Origin: Lunularia cruciata
Taxonomy: Eukaryota; Streptophyta; Marchantiopsida; Lunulariales; Lunulariaceae
Assembly (NCBI GenBank): GCA_948567375.1
Contig: OX419759.1
Location: 44,493,493-44,557,492, forward strand
Length of the DNA: 64,000 nucleotides
Reading direction: 5' to 3'
Positions 21,823 to 32,917 of the stretch are shown here, piece after piece (the first letter of the stretch is position 1; the number at the start of each line of letters is the position of its first letter). Below the pieces are notes generated by a model. The model ran no database searches, was not told the DNA's origin, and saw only the letters and a program-made list of their open reading frames with translations. A program made the position numbers and the translations under genes.

Positions 21823-23610
21823 TTATTGGTAATCTTGTTTGATGCTGGAGAAGGTGAACACTGTCGTCGGGCTGCTGCTTCGCGCACCCTTGGGCACAAT
21901 CGTGACTGTCAAGTCTGTCGTATAGTCCGCAATACCCAACCTCTTGAGCGACGGCGTTATGCTGTACCGGATGTTCACGACTCGGAACTTGTTGTCGTTG
22001 TGTTCTTCACTTTCCGCCACTGTCTCGCTCATCTCGACCGTACCGCTTGGAATGTGGGTGAACGTGCGAACGTACTCGGACATGTACAAATGTGTTTCCC
22101 TGCTTGCTTCAGGATAGTTGATAAACACATCGAATCGGCAGTAAGATGAATGGGGAATCTTGACCTTCTCGATCAAGATGTTCTCTTGCAGCTGGTCCGC
22201 TCTCTTCACCTGTTTGCCTTTGAGGTCCCTCTTTGTGGGGGCATTACGCGCAAGTTTAAAGGTCACAGGGACTTTTTGGATCGTATTATTTCCTGACGGA
22301 GTTGCTTCAGGAAAATCGCTCGGTCTCGTTGGCTTGTCAGATTTCTTGGGAGGCAAGGGCTCATAATTGATCCACAAACTGTCGGATTCGCTCATGTCAG
22401 TGAACTTGTATCCCAATTTTGAGCTGTCCAGTGAATCTCTCACCTTAACAACTACCATATCCTGATTCTCATCAAAAAATGTGAACTCTGTGTCGAGGAA
22501 GTCCCTTGACATGTAATCGACTCTCTTTCTGCTTCCTGATCTGGTCACCTTGTCGGGAATGGTTTTCCAAACGTCCCACAGACGGTCCACATTGGCGTGA
22601 TGGTTGAAGAAGACGGGGTCGCGACCCGCGTAGATGAAATTTCCCATGTCTTCGTTGTTGGGATGGGCAGGGTCGTTGATCAACCCGGTCCATTCGTGCG
22701 CAACATTGTGGACATTTTCGCATCCTCCAGACTCACCGGGAACCTCTCCAGCAGTGACGTTGACAGTCGTAGCAGAGTTATCGGTGCCTACGACGTATGG
22801 GCCACCGAGAAAATCCCTAGAACTGACTTTCGTGACCACCGAGTTATACATGACGCACAAGTTCTCGTACCTAATCTGTTGGTCGGTGAGGTTCTGCTTG
22901 CCTTCAGCCTCCAGCTTAGAATTGTATCCCAAATGGAGGATTTTAGGAGGAAAATGATTGACATTCCGGAACTCGTCTTGGAGGGCGGAGTTGTTGACGC
23001 TGAAATTGGGGAGGAACATTGCAGGAATCATAGCTGCCTCTGCGTCTAGCTGATTGTCCCAGTTCCAGAATGGAAGAGCAAAAGTGGGATCATCGATCAA
23101 ATGCGCCAGAATTCTCTCGTGATAATAGAGGTACATCCTGTGCCACGGGAGGAAGGTCCAGCTGTAATGAACCTGAAGCAAGACTCCAGTTTCTGGGCCG
23201 AGAGGACCAGGAGTTCTTCGCTGCTTGAAAGCTTCATTGCAGAAAGAGCAGTGGACTCTCCACTGATTCAGGAAACTTCTGGGATCGCTGTCGGGAAGCG
23301 CTTTCATCCTCGCGTAGGCCAAGTTGTATTTTCGGACATACTCGGGGTCCTTTGACAGCACATAGGCAGGCTTTCTTTCCCGCATGGGAGGAGGTCCGCC
23401 ATTACCAGACGCGCAGGTCGGGAACTTGAACTTGATTGGTAGTCTTGTGGGAGCAGGAAGACAGCAATGGAGGGGGGCTCCAGCCAAAATTGGAACTGTT
23501 TTACAGAACCCAAGACTTGAAGCGAGAACGGGTTCGGCGGTTGCGCTGTTTGCGAGAGAGCTTAGCACAACTGCACATATGTAGGTAGCGAACAGGAGAT
23601 GTAGACCCAT
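21823..23610 (-). CDS. PPO: Polyphenol oxidase (catechol oxidase/tyrosinase type), secreted
   Basis: A type 3 copper enzyme that oxidises o-diphenols to quinones. The frame is open from 23715 (630 residues). I prefer the third Met at 23610 (595 residues) because a clean signal peptide starts there: MGLHLLFATYICAVVLSSLA, ending SATA. Numbered on the 630-residue reading, CuA ligands are His155 (in HCSFC, with a Cys for the His-Cys thioether), His183 and His192 (PWHRMYL). CuB ligands are His336, His340 (NVHNVAHEW) and one of His372/373 (FFNHHANVDRLW). The DWL-type region (FLDTEFTFFDEN) spans about 405-440 and the KFDV-type C-terminal domain (CRFDVFIN) about 480-605. A CC pair (84-85) and other Cys near the N-terminus fit PPO disulphides. 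Several N-glycosylation sequons (N237, N275, N319) suit a secreted protein. There is no plastid transit peptide and there are no introns, unlike typical angiosperm PPOs. The gene is complete. Confidence 0.96.
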   Translation of the reverse strand: MGLHLLFATYICAVVLSSLANSATAEPVLASSLGFCKTVPILAGAPLHCCLPAPTRLPIKFKFPTCASGNGGPPPMRERKPAYVLSKDPEYVRKYNLAYARMKALPDSDPRSFLNQWRVHCSFCNEAFKQRRTPGPLGPETGVLLQVHYSWTFLPWHRMYLYYHERILAHLIDDPTFALPFWNWDNQLDAEAAMIPAMFLPNFSVNNSALQDEFRNVNHFPPKILHLGYNSKLEAEGKQNLTDQQIRYENLCVMYNSVVTKVSSRDFLGGPYVVGTDNSATTVNVTAGEVPGESGGCENVHNVAHEWTGLINDPAHPNNEDMGNFIYAGRDPVFFNHHANVDRLWDVWKTIPDKVTRSGSRKRVDYMSRDFLDTEFTFFDENQDMVVVKVRDSLDSSKLGYKFTDMSESDSLWINYEPLPPKKSDKPTRPSDFPEATPSGNNTIQKVPVTFKLARNAPTKRDLKGKQVKRADQLQENILIEKVKIPHSSYCRFDVFINYPEASRETHLYMSEYVRTFTHIPSGTVEMSETVAESEEHNDNKFRVVNIRYSITPSLKRLGIADYTTDLTVTIVPKGARSSSPTTVFTFSSIKQDYQ

Positions 23611-23715
23611 CTTCGACGCACTGCTTCTTCTCTGACTGTCTGCTCTCGGTACCAACCTATCTATATTCATGGGTGCAGCTCCGGATAAACACTTCAGTTG
23701 TGCACGAAATGCCAC

Positions 23716-25485
23716 TTAAGATTTTGTACTTCGCAAGAGAGCGTCGTAGCAAAAATCTTAGTTGGACTGTAAGCATGAGCAATCAAAAGTTAGAACCATC
23801 CACAGACCAAAGACCTAAAGTTGTTACTGCAAAGTCACAAGTGTTTTAGAAGAGTTCGGAGACAGGGACCGAAGCGGACGCCGAACTCGTTTCTTGAAGA
23901 ACGTAAAATTTTGGGACAGGAATAGAATAACCTTTGTGCAGATACGTACAATTCTCAAATTGCAAGTCCTGCAGTTGAATATCGGTTCCTTTTCTCGCTA
24001 TCTTTTCTTCATCTCGTGCTTGCACCGAAGCATGTAGTGCTTAGAAGACAGCAGAAAACGTTCAAATGTATACATTGGGGTCAGATCCGTAGAAGAAGTA
24101 TTGAGGAAGCAACAAATTCATTTAGTGTTTGACCCACCTATATACTATAGAATGGAGCTTAGTGCACTATGGTGGGGTTGTGGATTATCCTCCATGAGTA
24201 GATCAATAGGCTGTCTAGCAGAAACTGAGTGTTAACTAGCAAAGATGGGGGAAGTCTGTCCCTTGCGGGGCAGGTGATGACCCTTATGTGACAGCCCACA
24301 ACCAAGATATGTAAAACCTCAATACCTTATCCCATTGCTTGTTCTCAGATACATGTATGGATGATTACTAGTCCCGGTTGATTGTACAATGTGAATGATG
24401 TGGTGCTAGTGCTAATTCTTGATACCCTTGGCCCCACTATGGGACTTTTAGTTCAAGAACAATTTGACAAGGAGTGACAACCAAGGAGATCAAAGGACTT
24501 ACAAGGATGAGAGACCTGCGATCAATCTTCTGGTTAAGTGTCCAATGATAAACCCTATCTCACAGCATGGATACATGTGCTACAAGAATCCTGCCCAAGC
24601 CTGAAGAGGGCTTGCCGCATAAGGGCTATCCCACAATTCCCTTGCCTCATAGTGTCCCATAGCCAAACTACGGGTTAGGTTGAGCCCGCCAACACATATG
24701 CAAAGGCCACGTCTCCATTAAGAGTCCTCATAGTAAATCTCATCTTGGCTGATGTCCAAGTCATACCCCTTGTCGTGGCATTGTAAGTCAAGGAGAACTA
24801 AAGGTATTATTTCTAAATGACATAACTTGCTTTCCAACAGTGCCAATGACTTATACACAGAATGGTTGAAAAAGTCCATGTTCTTTCCCCCAAATGATCC
24901 AAAGCCACCGTAAGCTCTTGCATGACTTGGTTGATGTGCATCTTTTGTGCCTCCGGGTTAGTTCTGATGGTAGCGCTGCAAGCACCTTGTAGCCTTACAT
25001 CCTCATAGATGTCTACCTCCTTGATGGCTATCCAAGGTACCTTGATGTATTTCCTTGTGGGACACAATTGGAGTTTAATTGTCAACCCCCAGTTGATCAA
25101 CTGCAATCTTTCCACAAGGTACCTCAAGATGAAGTACTGGATGGAGTTAACTACATATGTCAACTTGTGTGGATGCTCCAATTGGATGTCTCCCTATCAA
25201 ATGGCCTTTGCTAATATACACTTGGTCTTTCATAGGTCTTAAAATTCAATCCCATGTGACCAAAGCATGGAAATGGGAGCTTTCAACTTGGTAAATCTTG
25301 GTAAATTTCAAGCTTGGTTTGTAAGTTAACATGCAAATTGATCACCATCCCCCTAGTATGTAGGATGAGATCAAATTGGTAAATCTGCTCCACCAATGTG
25401 AACACCAATGCGAACACCAATGCTTCCCATTGTAATTTGGAGAAGTCCACAAACACTTTCTTTTACATATTTCTTTGGGGAAGGA
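23716..25485. other. PPO upstream region and unassigned sequence
   Basis: The first part should hold the PPO promoter. A TATATAG match on the minus strand near 24139-24145 is about 530 bases from the chosen start codon, so it is a weak candidate. From about 24289 (TGTGACAGCCCACAA) the sequence starts like a plant LTR, but I cannot find its partner. A minus-strand open stretch of 122 codons (24813-25181) shows no motif I know. Confidence 0.4.
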
Positions 25486-25948
25486 ATTTCAAAGATCAAG
25501 ACTAAGGAGAGAAACATGAGAATCAAAGATCACATTGGGACACTCAAGTGTGAGAAACTTCAAATTCATAGCATGAGCTTAGCTTTGGTATTTATAGTGA
25601 ATATACAAGGCTTTTGAGGAGCTTCCTTGAGCCGCTTTCTTGGAGTGCAAGCCAAGTTAATCCGGAAGCTTCTCAAGAAGTTTCTTTCTAGAAGGTGTCT
25701 ACTTGGTGTGCAAGCTAAGCTAGTTGGAAGCTCCTAGAAGCTACATACAGGGAGTTCAAACTAAGCTAGTTGAGAAGCTTTCCAAGACGCTTCCTCTTAG
25801 AAGTTGCCACATGGCATGCATATTACTCAATACTTGGGAGAGTACCAAGTAGCTTCCTAGATACTTCTAGAATATTCTATGCTAATTTGACCCATTTGCT
25901 ACTTTGTTAGCCCTGACTAACTTTGTCGCTAAACTCCATATTTTTACA
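25486..25948 (-). repeat. 3' LTR of chromovirus copy 2
   Basis: Its right end (minus-strand start) reads CCATATTTTTACA before the TTCCCCCACCAC tract. Its left end is diverged (AAAGATCAAGACTAAGGAGAG where other copies have TGTAAAAGACTG), so the left limit is approximate. A minus-strand TATAAATA lies at 25589-25596. Confidence 0.85.
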
Positions 25949-25959
25949 TATTCCCCCAC

Positions 25960-27420
25960 CACTAGTTAGTGATGTCCTTGTCACCATTGAAGCTTCAAAA
26001 TCTTGGATGGCCATTTGTGCATTCTATAGATGAGAAAGAGGCTCCCAAGTGGCATCATGAAAGAGATATCCTTTTGAGAGGACTTTTTACTTTATATGTT
26101 GTTGACGGCCTGGTTGAATGTGGAAACGTGCAAGGATCTTATCAACTTCATACTCTTCATGATCATTGATATGGATAGAAGGAGGAGGAGGTTGGACATG
26201 AGAGGAAAACGAAGATGGATTAAGAATAAAGGGTTTCAACTTGGAAATATGAAAGAGAGAGTGGATGTGCATATGACAAGGCAAGGCAAGTCAAGAAGTA
26301 ACAAGAGAAATGATATGGGTAACATCAAAGAGTCATATCCAATTAGGAGTAAGTTTATGGACCTAAGTATCAAATGGGAGGGGTAGGTTACTGGATTAAA
26401 ACATGACCTTATCACCAACTTGAAAGGTGAGATCACAACGATGGTGATCTGCATATTGTTTTTAACAATTTTGAGCAACAAGGAGATGAAATTTGGTTTG
26501 TTGGAGGGATTGGGATGTGGTGGTCAAGAATGTGGAATTATGAGGGATATGAGGTGGAGGAGGAGCAAGAAGAGATTTTGGAACAAGTGGATCTTGGCCA
26601 AAATTGAGGAGGAAAAGAGAATATATGGTGCTTGCATGTTTGGAATTATTGTATGCGAACTCCATAGTTGCAAAAAATTCATCCCAATTGAACTCCATGT
26701 TGCAAAACATTCATCCCAATTGGTATGGTAAAGATTGAAAAAGGCACAAAGCATATCCTCCAAGGTGCAATTGCACGTTCAATTTGAGGATGATAGGTCG
26801 TGGATAGAGAAAGCTTGGTGTCGAGTACCTAGAAGAGTGCTTGCCACAATTTTCCAATGAATCAAGGATTACAATCAAAGATGAGTACTCAAGGAATTCT
26901 ATGATGCTTGAAGATGATATCAAAGTAAGTCTTTGCCAATGTTGGAGCATCCACGGTATCAAAGATTGGTGCCAAATGGATTTGCTTACTAAGCTTATTT
27001 GCAAACACCACTATAACTATATGACCATGCATTTTCTTGGGTGAGGATGTAATGAGATCCAATCTCATGTGTTCCTATCAAGCAGATGGAACGGGGAGTG
27101 ATTGAAGGAATCCACTTGGTATATTGGCAACTCTCACATAATTGGAAAAACTCTTGAACATCTTGTGCCATGTTGGGACACCACCATTGCCATGGGATGG
27201 TTCCTCCCCAAGGTCTTGCCCATAACCATGTGACCAATAATTGGTAAGTCATGGGCTTCTTAGTGGCACACAAATCAGAGATCACCCTTAGATGGAACAT
27301 ATATTCTATTCTCGTGGAATAAAATACCTTCCTTGAAGGGAAGGTGTTGTACTCCTTATCACATGTTGCAAGATGACCCTCTTGTGACTTGTGCACCTCT
27401 AAGAAGCCCATGACTTACCA
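25960..27420 (-). pseudogene. Integrase and chromodomain of chromovirus copy 2
   Basis: Recognisable minus-strand pieces are HDLPIA-like zinc-binding sequence near 27230, core fragments of integrase (ATMEFAYNNSKHAS, 26650; LNFGQDPLVPKSLL, 26590), HSLFHISKLKPF (26250) and a diverged chromodomain (EEYEVDKILARFHIQ, 26110). Numerous stops and a foldback rearrangement at 27384-27506 break it. Confidence 0.85.
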
Positions 27421-27455
27421 ATTATTAGTCACATAGGTATGGACATGACCTTGGC

Positions 27456-28980
27456 ATGTGATCAATAATAGGTAAATCATTAGCTTCTTAGAGGCGCACA
27501 AGTCACAGATCAACCTTGGATGGAACATATATCCTGTTCTCATGGAATAAAAGATCTTCCTTGAAGGGTTGTGTTGTACTCCTTGTCACATGTTACAAGA
27601 TGACCTTGAACCATCTGGAGAACTGGATCTTGTTGTAGAGCTATGCTAAGCTCAATTTGGACCTTGGAGTCGACTATCGCCATTGTAATTGCCACTGTGA
27701 CGAGAGGAAAAGACTTCAATCAAGGAGTCATGATAGGGCATTAAGGATGACATGGAACTAACCCAATTTTTTCTCAAGTTTGATGTCAAAAAATTAGAGT
27801 TGCTTCTCCCCTTGATGATGTTTACTCTTCATATGTTCCAAATATAAGGTCTGTAACAAGGTTTGTGATAGGGTTGCATGATCATCTATTTTTCCAAGAG
27901 ATAATGCATCTATACTTTGGTCACTTATACCATTGCTAGTTCCTCCTGATCTTGTGTAGAGTAATTCCTTCTATAGTGTTTAATTGATGAGATACAAAAG
28001 CAATGGGATGTAACTCATCTCAGAATTCTTGTTGCAACACAACTCCAATAGCAAAGTTAGAAGCATTAAAGTAAACAACACAAGGCAATTGAGGATCATA
28101 TGGTTGAAGAATGGGTCTTAAAGACATCATATGTTTCAACTTCAAGCTTACTTCTTCATGCTTAGTGGTCCATTGAAAACTTGAGGTTTTCCTCAGAAGG
28201 TCAATCAATGGTGATGCCACGTGCACATAATAGTGGATGAATTATCAATAACTACTTGCCAATCCATTAAACACTTGCACCTCTATGACATCCTTTGGAG
28301 TGGACCAATTAGTAATGGCCTTGATTTTCTACTCTTCCATCTTGATCTTTTGATCCAAGAAGATAACTTCTTTTTGCCAAAAGGCACACTTTGACTACTT
28401 GCATTAAAACTTCCATTGAAGTAGCCGCCTTAGGACTTCTTGCATATGATTTGCATATTCTACCTCCATCTTACTATAGATTAAAATTCATCCAAGAAAA
28501 CCATCACATACCAATCCAATAGTCCATCCAACACCTGATGCATCTGATTTGTGAAGATTGTTAGAGCATTAGTTAGCCCAAAAGGTAGAACTCTCTATTC
28601 AAAATGCACATACCTTGTGCAAAAGGTAGTCTTTTGCACATCTTTTTTATTGATAGAGATTTTCCAATAGCCGTTGCAAAGATGCAACTTGGAAAAGTAT
28701 CATGCTCCACTAAATTGATCAAGCAAGTCTTCAATTCAAGGCAAGAGATATATATTCTTCCTTGTTTTTTATTGAGCCCATGGTCATCAATATAGAAATG
28801 AAATCCTCCATCCTTCTTTGGAACAAATAGTATTAGTATTCCCCAAGGAGATGTACTATGTCATATTAATCCTTCTCCACTAATTGTATAAGTGTTGTTT
28901 TCAACTCCTCTAACTCCTTTGGTAAGAGCCAAAAGATTGGTCTACTTAGTGGAGTAATCCTTGACAATAACTCAATCTTG
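27456..28980 (-). pseudogene. RT and RNase H of chromovirus copy 2
   Basis: The minus strand gives FQWTTKHEEVSLKLKH and YFNASNFAIGVVLQQEF (28020-28200) from the RNase H domain, where the catalytic Asp of VDFDAS reads Asn. Upstream are RT motifs around 28560-28840 on the minus strand. Stops interrupt each segment. Confidence 0.8.
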
Positions 28981-29089
28981 AAGGGCATACCAAAATTGAA
29001 GGGTAATCCCATAAGCAGATCATTTAGAAACACATTTGTAAACTCCTAACTATTTGAGACTATTAATGAAGCTCTTGACCCTCCTCAGA

Positions 29090-29350
29090 TTTTCCTTATG
29101 CAATTGGTTTGATCCACATCACAAAAATAGATATAACTTCCTCCAAAGCTTGCTTTATAGCTACCTTGCTGACAAACTTCCCATCGAGGGACTTATCTTC
29201 TTTCAAAGCTTGCTCTACTGCTACTTTCTTGACAAACTTCTCATCTTGGGACTTATCTTCCTTCAAAGCTTGCTCTATGGTTGCTTTCTTGATAAACTTC
29301 ACATCTTGAGACTTATCTCTCTTCAAAATTTACTCTATGGTTACTCTTTT
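29090..29350 (-). repeat. 60-bp (20-residue) tandem repeat, copy 2
   Basis: About four units on the minus strand encode variants of DEKFVKKVAVEQALKEDKS and end with FVMWIKPIA. This is the same module and place as in copy 1. Confidence 0.85.
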
Positions 29351-29399
29351 AACAAACTTCCCATCTTGGGATTGACTATTCTTAGATTCTTACTCAAAG

Positions 29400-30700
29400 A
29401 TGCCAAACAACCTAATTGGAAATGCCTACCTTGGTGTTGTATTTGAATTTATTGTTGTGCCCAATTACATTGAATCTTATGACATTCAAGTCAAGGCAAA
29501 CCCAGAATGATATAATAGTGTAGATGTGCCACTACAAACCTCATATACTCCAAAATACTCCTTCCCAATCTTGAATGTAATCAAATGTGAGGTACGGAAT
29601 AGAGAACACTTTTTATCAATTATCAATTTGCTTCCAATTATTGGCTTGATAGGAATATGTAATTCCTTTGCTAATTGCATGGACATGCAATTCTATGAAC
29701 TTCTAAAATCAACCAAAATTCTATAACCATGATTAGATATCATATCTTGCAAGTGAAATAAACTTGCATATGTCAAGCCTTTGATCCCATTAGAACTACT
29801 CAATTTCTCAATAGGTAGCTCAAAATCTCCTATTGGGATTTCTGGTTTCCCTATTCATTTTGCACCACAAACCCCATTTAGGTGACTTGTCAAGATTGCT
29901 CATTCTTGAGTGGAAATTTATTGATAGGATGTACAATTTGGCAACAATACAAACAACCACCATTTTATCATAATTTCTCTATCCATGGTACCAAGTGTAT
30001 CAATTGAATGACATCAATCTCCATTGGTGTTTGTAGGTTTTGTGGAGGTTGAGGTTGAGACCAACTTGTTGCAACCAAGAAATCAAAGCGTTCTGCCAAC
30101 CCTATGGTGTCCTCCAAGTATTGTGGCTTTTGTATGGTTACTCTAATTTAGTTTGTGACTTCAAGTCCATCACAAATTGATCCAAAGCTTCACCTTCTAG
30201 TATATCTAGAATTTGCATGATAATATTCTAGAATTACATAATGTAACTTCTTATAGAGCCAATCTGCTTCAACTTTACCACCTATCACGTGTAGCTTGTG
30301 TGGCATTTATAACTTAGAATAGACCAAATATTGCACTCTTGAATTTTCCTCCAAGTCAAGATTGGTGCAACAATTTCTATTTAGCTTACTCCATTTGGAA
30401 TTGCCACCATAGCTTTTCTATTCCATCCAATTGGTTGGAAGCCAAGAGAATTTCATTTTGTTCATCTTGAAGATATGTGACTCCAAAATAATATTCATAG
30501 TCAAACATAAAATCCTCCACTACACTTGGAAGATTCTTGCCTTCAAATACATTTGGTTTTGTAAATAGCGGTCTTCTCCTTCTCAAACTAGTGCTCTTTC
30601 TACATGCTCTTGTTGTGGATGATCTTGCTCATCCGACAATTTAGTAAGGTGTTCAATTTGTTATTTCATAGTAATGATAGCCTTAAGCATTACCGCATGG
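29400..30700 (-). pseudogene. gag and protease of chromovirus copy 2
   Basis: Protease pieces on the minus strand include MSMQLAKELHIPIKPIIGSK and TFKIGKEYFG (29486-29686). Gag is seen at 30386-30586 with VFEGKNLP, DYEYYFG and IEKLWWQFQ, fitting the central Retrotrans_gag-type region. The frames are split by stops. Confidence 0.83.
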
Positions 30701-30969
30701 CTACTACTCTATCACATTCTTCTCAATTTATCTAAATTATTAACACATCTATACAACACGTCCACAATTCTCCATACGTTACAACCAAAACTATCAAAAG
30801 TTCCTCGGACAAGGTGATTGCATTCAAAAAATTCTACCCAAATCATGAGATAATGAATTGTGAGAAATGATACTTGGGTAATACTCAAACAAAAAAACCC
30901 CAATGGTTTGGCAAAAATTTATTTGGTGGTCCATGAATTCCATCTATTCCATTCTAGCTGTGATACCAA

Positions 30970-31088
30970 TATAAAAGATGAAGACCAAGTAACTTCTTAG
31001 ATATTCCTTATATATTCTAGGCTAATTTGGCCCATTTGTTACTTTGTTGGCATTGACTAACTTCATTGCTAAAATCTATATTGTTATA
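30970..31088 (-). repeat. Internally deleted 5' LTR of chromovirus copy 2
   Basis: It keeps the first and last parts of the LTR (TATAAAAGATG at 30970 and ATTGTTATA at 31088) but lacks about 300 central bases, including TATA box and GAAnnTTC modules. The adjacent GCTGTGATACCA (30957-30968) reads TGGTATCACAGC on the minus strand, a primer-binding site. Confidence 0.82.
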
Positions 31089-31473
31089 TAGTTAATGCTA
31101 ATAAAGTAGTGAATAGGACAAATTAGCCTAAAATATTCCATAAGTATCTAGGAAGCTTCTCGGAAAACTTCTCCACTAGTTTAGCTTGTACCCCAAGTAG
31201 GTAGTTTCTAGAATGAAGTTTCTAAAAGCTTCTAATTAGCTTAGATTGTATGCCAAGTAAACTACTTCTACAAGGAAACTTCTTGAGAAGCTTCTTGGTT
31301 AACTTGGCTTGCACTCCAACAAAGCGACTAAAAGAAACTTCTCAAGGTCTTGTATACTCCCTATAAATACCAAAGCTAAAGCTCATGTTAGGTATTTATA
31401 ATTTTTCCACATTCAAGTGTCCCAATGTGATCTTTCATTCTTTTATTTTTCTCATTGATCTTAGTCTTTTACA
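31089..31473 (+). repeat. 5' LTR of chromovirus copy 3 (start missing)
   Basis: It runs from TAGTTAATGCTAATAAAG to CTTTTACA. A TATAAATA box lies at 31362-31369. TTCTAGAA and GAAGCTTC modules lie upstream of it. Confidence 0.9.
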
Positions 31474-31474
31474 T

Positions 31475-31486
31475 TGGTATCAGGGC
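31475..31486 (+). other. Primer-binding site of copy 3
   Basis: TGGTATCAGGGC differs at one base from the initiator tRNA-Met site TGGTATCAGAGC. It starts one base after the LTR. Confidence 0.9.
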
Positions 31487-31729
31487 AGGAATGAGATTGA
31501 TGGAATTTATGGACCACCATTTCCACCAAACCTTTGGGATTTTTATATCTAGGTACTATCCAAGCATTGTTTCACATAGTTCATCACCTCACACTTTGGG
31601 TAAAGTTTGTTGAATACAATCACCTTGTCCAAGGAACCTTTGGTGCTTCCAAGTGTAACATATGGAGAATGATGGACATATTATATCTATGTGTTATTAA
31701 ATTAGGGGTGGTGTGCTAGAGTAGTAAGT

Positions 31730-32917
31730 ATGGCGGCAATGCTCAAGGTTATCATTATCATGTAGCAAAAAATTGAGTACCTTACTCAATTGATGGATGA
31801 ACAAGATCATCAATGACAAGAGCACATAGAGAGGGTACTAGTTCAAGGAAGAGAAGACCAAATCCAATTTCAAAAACCCAAAGATTTAAAGGCAAGAATT
31901 TCCCATGTGTAATGGAGAATTTTGTGTTTGATTACAAATGTTATTCAAAGCTACGAATCTTCAAGATGAACAAAAATAGATTCTCTTGGCTTCTAACCAA
32001 TTAGATGGATTAGCAAAGCTATGATGGCAATTCCCAGTGGAAGGAGCTGAACAATAAACTGTTGCACAAATCTTAACATAGGCAAAATTCAAGAGTGCAA
32101 TAGTTGGTCAATTTTAAGCTATAAATGTCACATGAGCTACACAATATAGGTTGGCAAAAGTGAAGCAGATTGGCTCTACAAGAAATTACATTTTGTAATT
32201 CTATAACACCATCATGCAAATCCTAGATATATTGGAAGGTGAAGCTCTAGATTCAATTTATGAGGGGCTTGAAGTCACAAACCAAATTAGAGGTAACTAT
32301 GGAAGAGCCATAACACTTGGAGGAAGCCATGCGGTTGGCCAAATGCTTTGATTCCTTGGTTGCAACAACTTGGTCTTGACCTCAACTTCCACAGAACCTA
32401 CCAATATAACACACATGGGTGGAAAGGCTGGCACCAATAGAGATTGATGTCATTCAACGGAGATCACTTGGCATCCTAAATAGAGAATTTTTTTGATAAA
32501 ATGGTGGTTGTTTGTATTGTTGCCAAATTGGACATCAAGGAAACAAAGAATCCCAATAGGAGATTTTGAGCCACCTATTGGGAAGTTGATTAGTTCCAAT
32601 GGGATCAAAGGCTCAACTTATGCAAGTTTGTTTCACTTGCAAGGTATGATATTTGATTTAGGTTGTAGGATTTTGGTTGATTCTAGAAGCTCAAAGAATT
32701 GCATGTCCATGCAATTAGTAAAAGAATAATATATTCCTATCAAGCCAATGATTGGAAAAAGATTGATGATGGAGGATGGTAGAAAAGGTTTTGCATTCTA
32801 TACCTCACATCCTATTATATTCAAGATTGGGAAGGATTATTTAGAATGTATAGGTTTGTAGTGGCACCGTTACACTTTGATACCATTTTGGGTTTGCCTT
32901 GGCTTGAACATCATAAT
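31730..32917 (+). pseudogene. gag and protease of chromovirus copy 3
   Basis: Gag pieces include FKGKNFPCVMENFVFDYK (31900). A deletion has removed most of the zinc knuckle (near 32510-32540, YCCQIGHQGN). The protease frame 32493-32729 contains ILVDSRSSKN, where the catalytic triplet D-S-G reads D-S-R. The last codons before the break (LEHHN, 32905-32917) are where copy 4 inserted. Confidence 0.83.
32913..32917 (+). repeat. Left target-site duplication of copy 4
   Basis: ATAAT precedes the TG of the copy 4 LTR. ATAAG follows the other end at 38059-38063. Other family members read ATAAG here, so the left copy has one substitution. Confidence 0.85.

Larger units (their letters stand above)
25486..31088 (-). 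mobile_element. Ty3/gypsy chromovirus, copy 2 (decayed, rearranged)
   Basis: Read on the minus strand from 31088 down: a 119-bp deleted 5' LTR (30970-31088), primer-binding site (30959-30968), gag (about 30000-30700), protease (29400-29870), 20-residue repeats (29090-29350), RT (28250-28980), RNase H (27500-28230), integrase (26400-27420), chromodomain (25960-26290) and 3' LTR (25486-25948). All domains carry stops. The integrase region contains a duplication with an inverted piece (27236-27600). The 5' LTR has lost the TATA and GAAnnTTC modules. The right end abuts the LTR of copy 3 in opposite orientation. Confidence 0.92.

Noticed and set aside
22597-23049. A 150-codon plus-strand open frame opposite the PPO gene
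   Set aside because: It lies wholly antisense to conserved PPO coding sequence and shows no motif. It is a by-product of the GC content and codon pattern of PPO.
23611-23715. First Met at 23715 as the PPO start
   Set aside because: It would place 35 polar, basic residues before a clean signal peptide. The Met at 23610 fits secretion better, though transcripts could overturn this.
24138-24146. TATATAG as the PPO TATA box
   Set aside because: It is about 530 bases from the start codon in AT-rich sequence, which is too weak to annotate as a promoter.
24289-24320. TGTGACAGCCC as the start of another LTR
   Set aside because: No matching second copy, primer-binding site or LTR end was found nearby.
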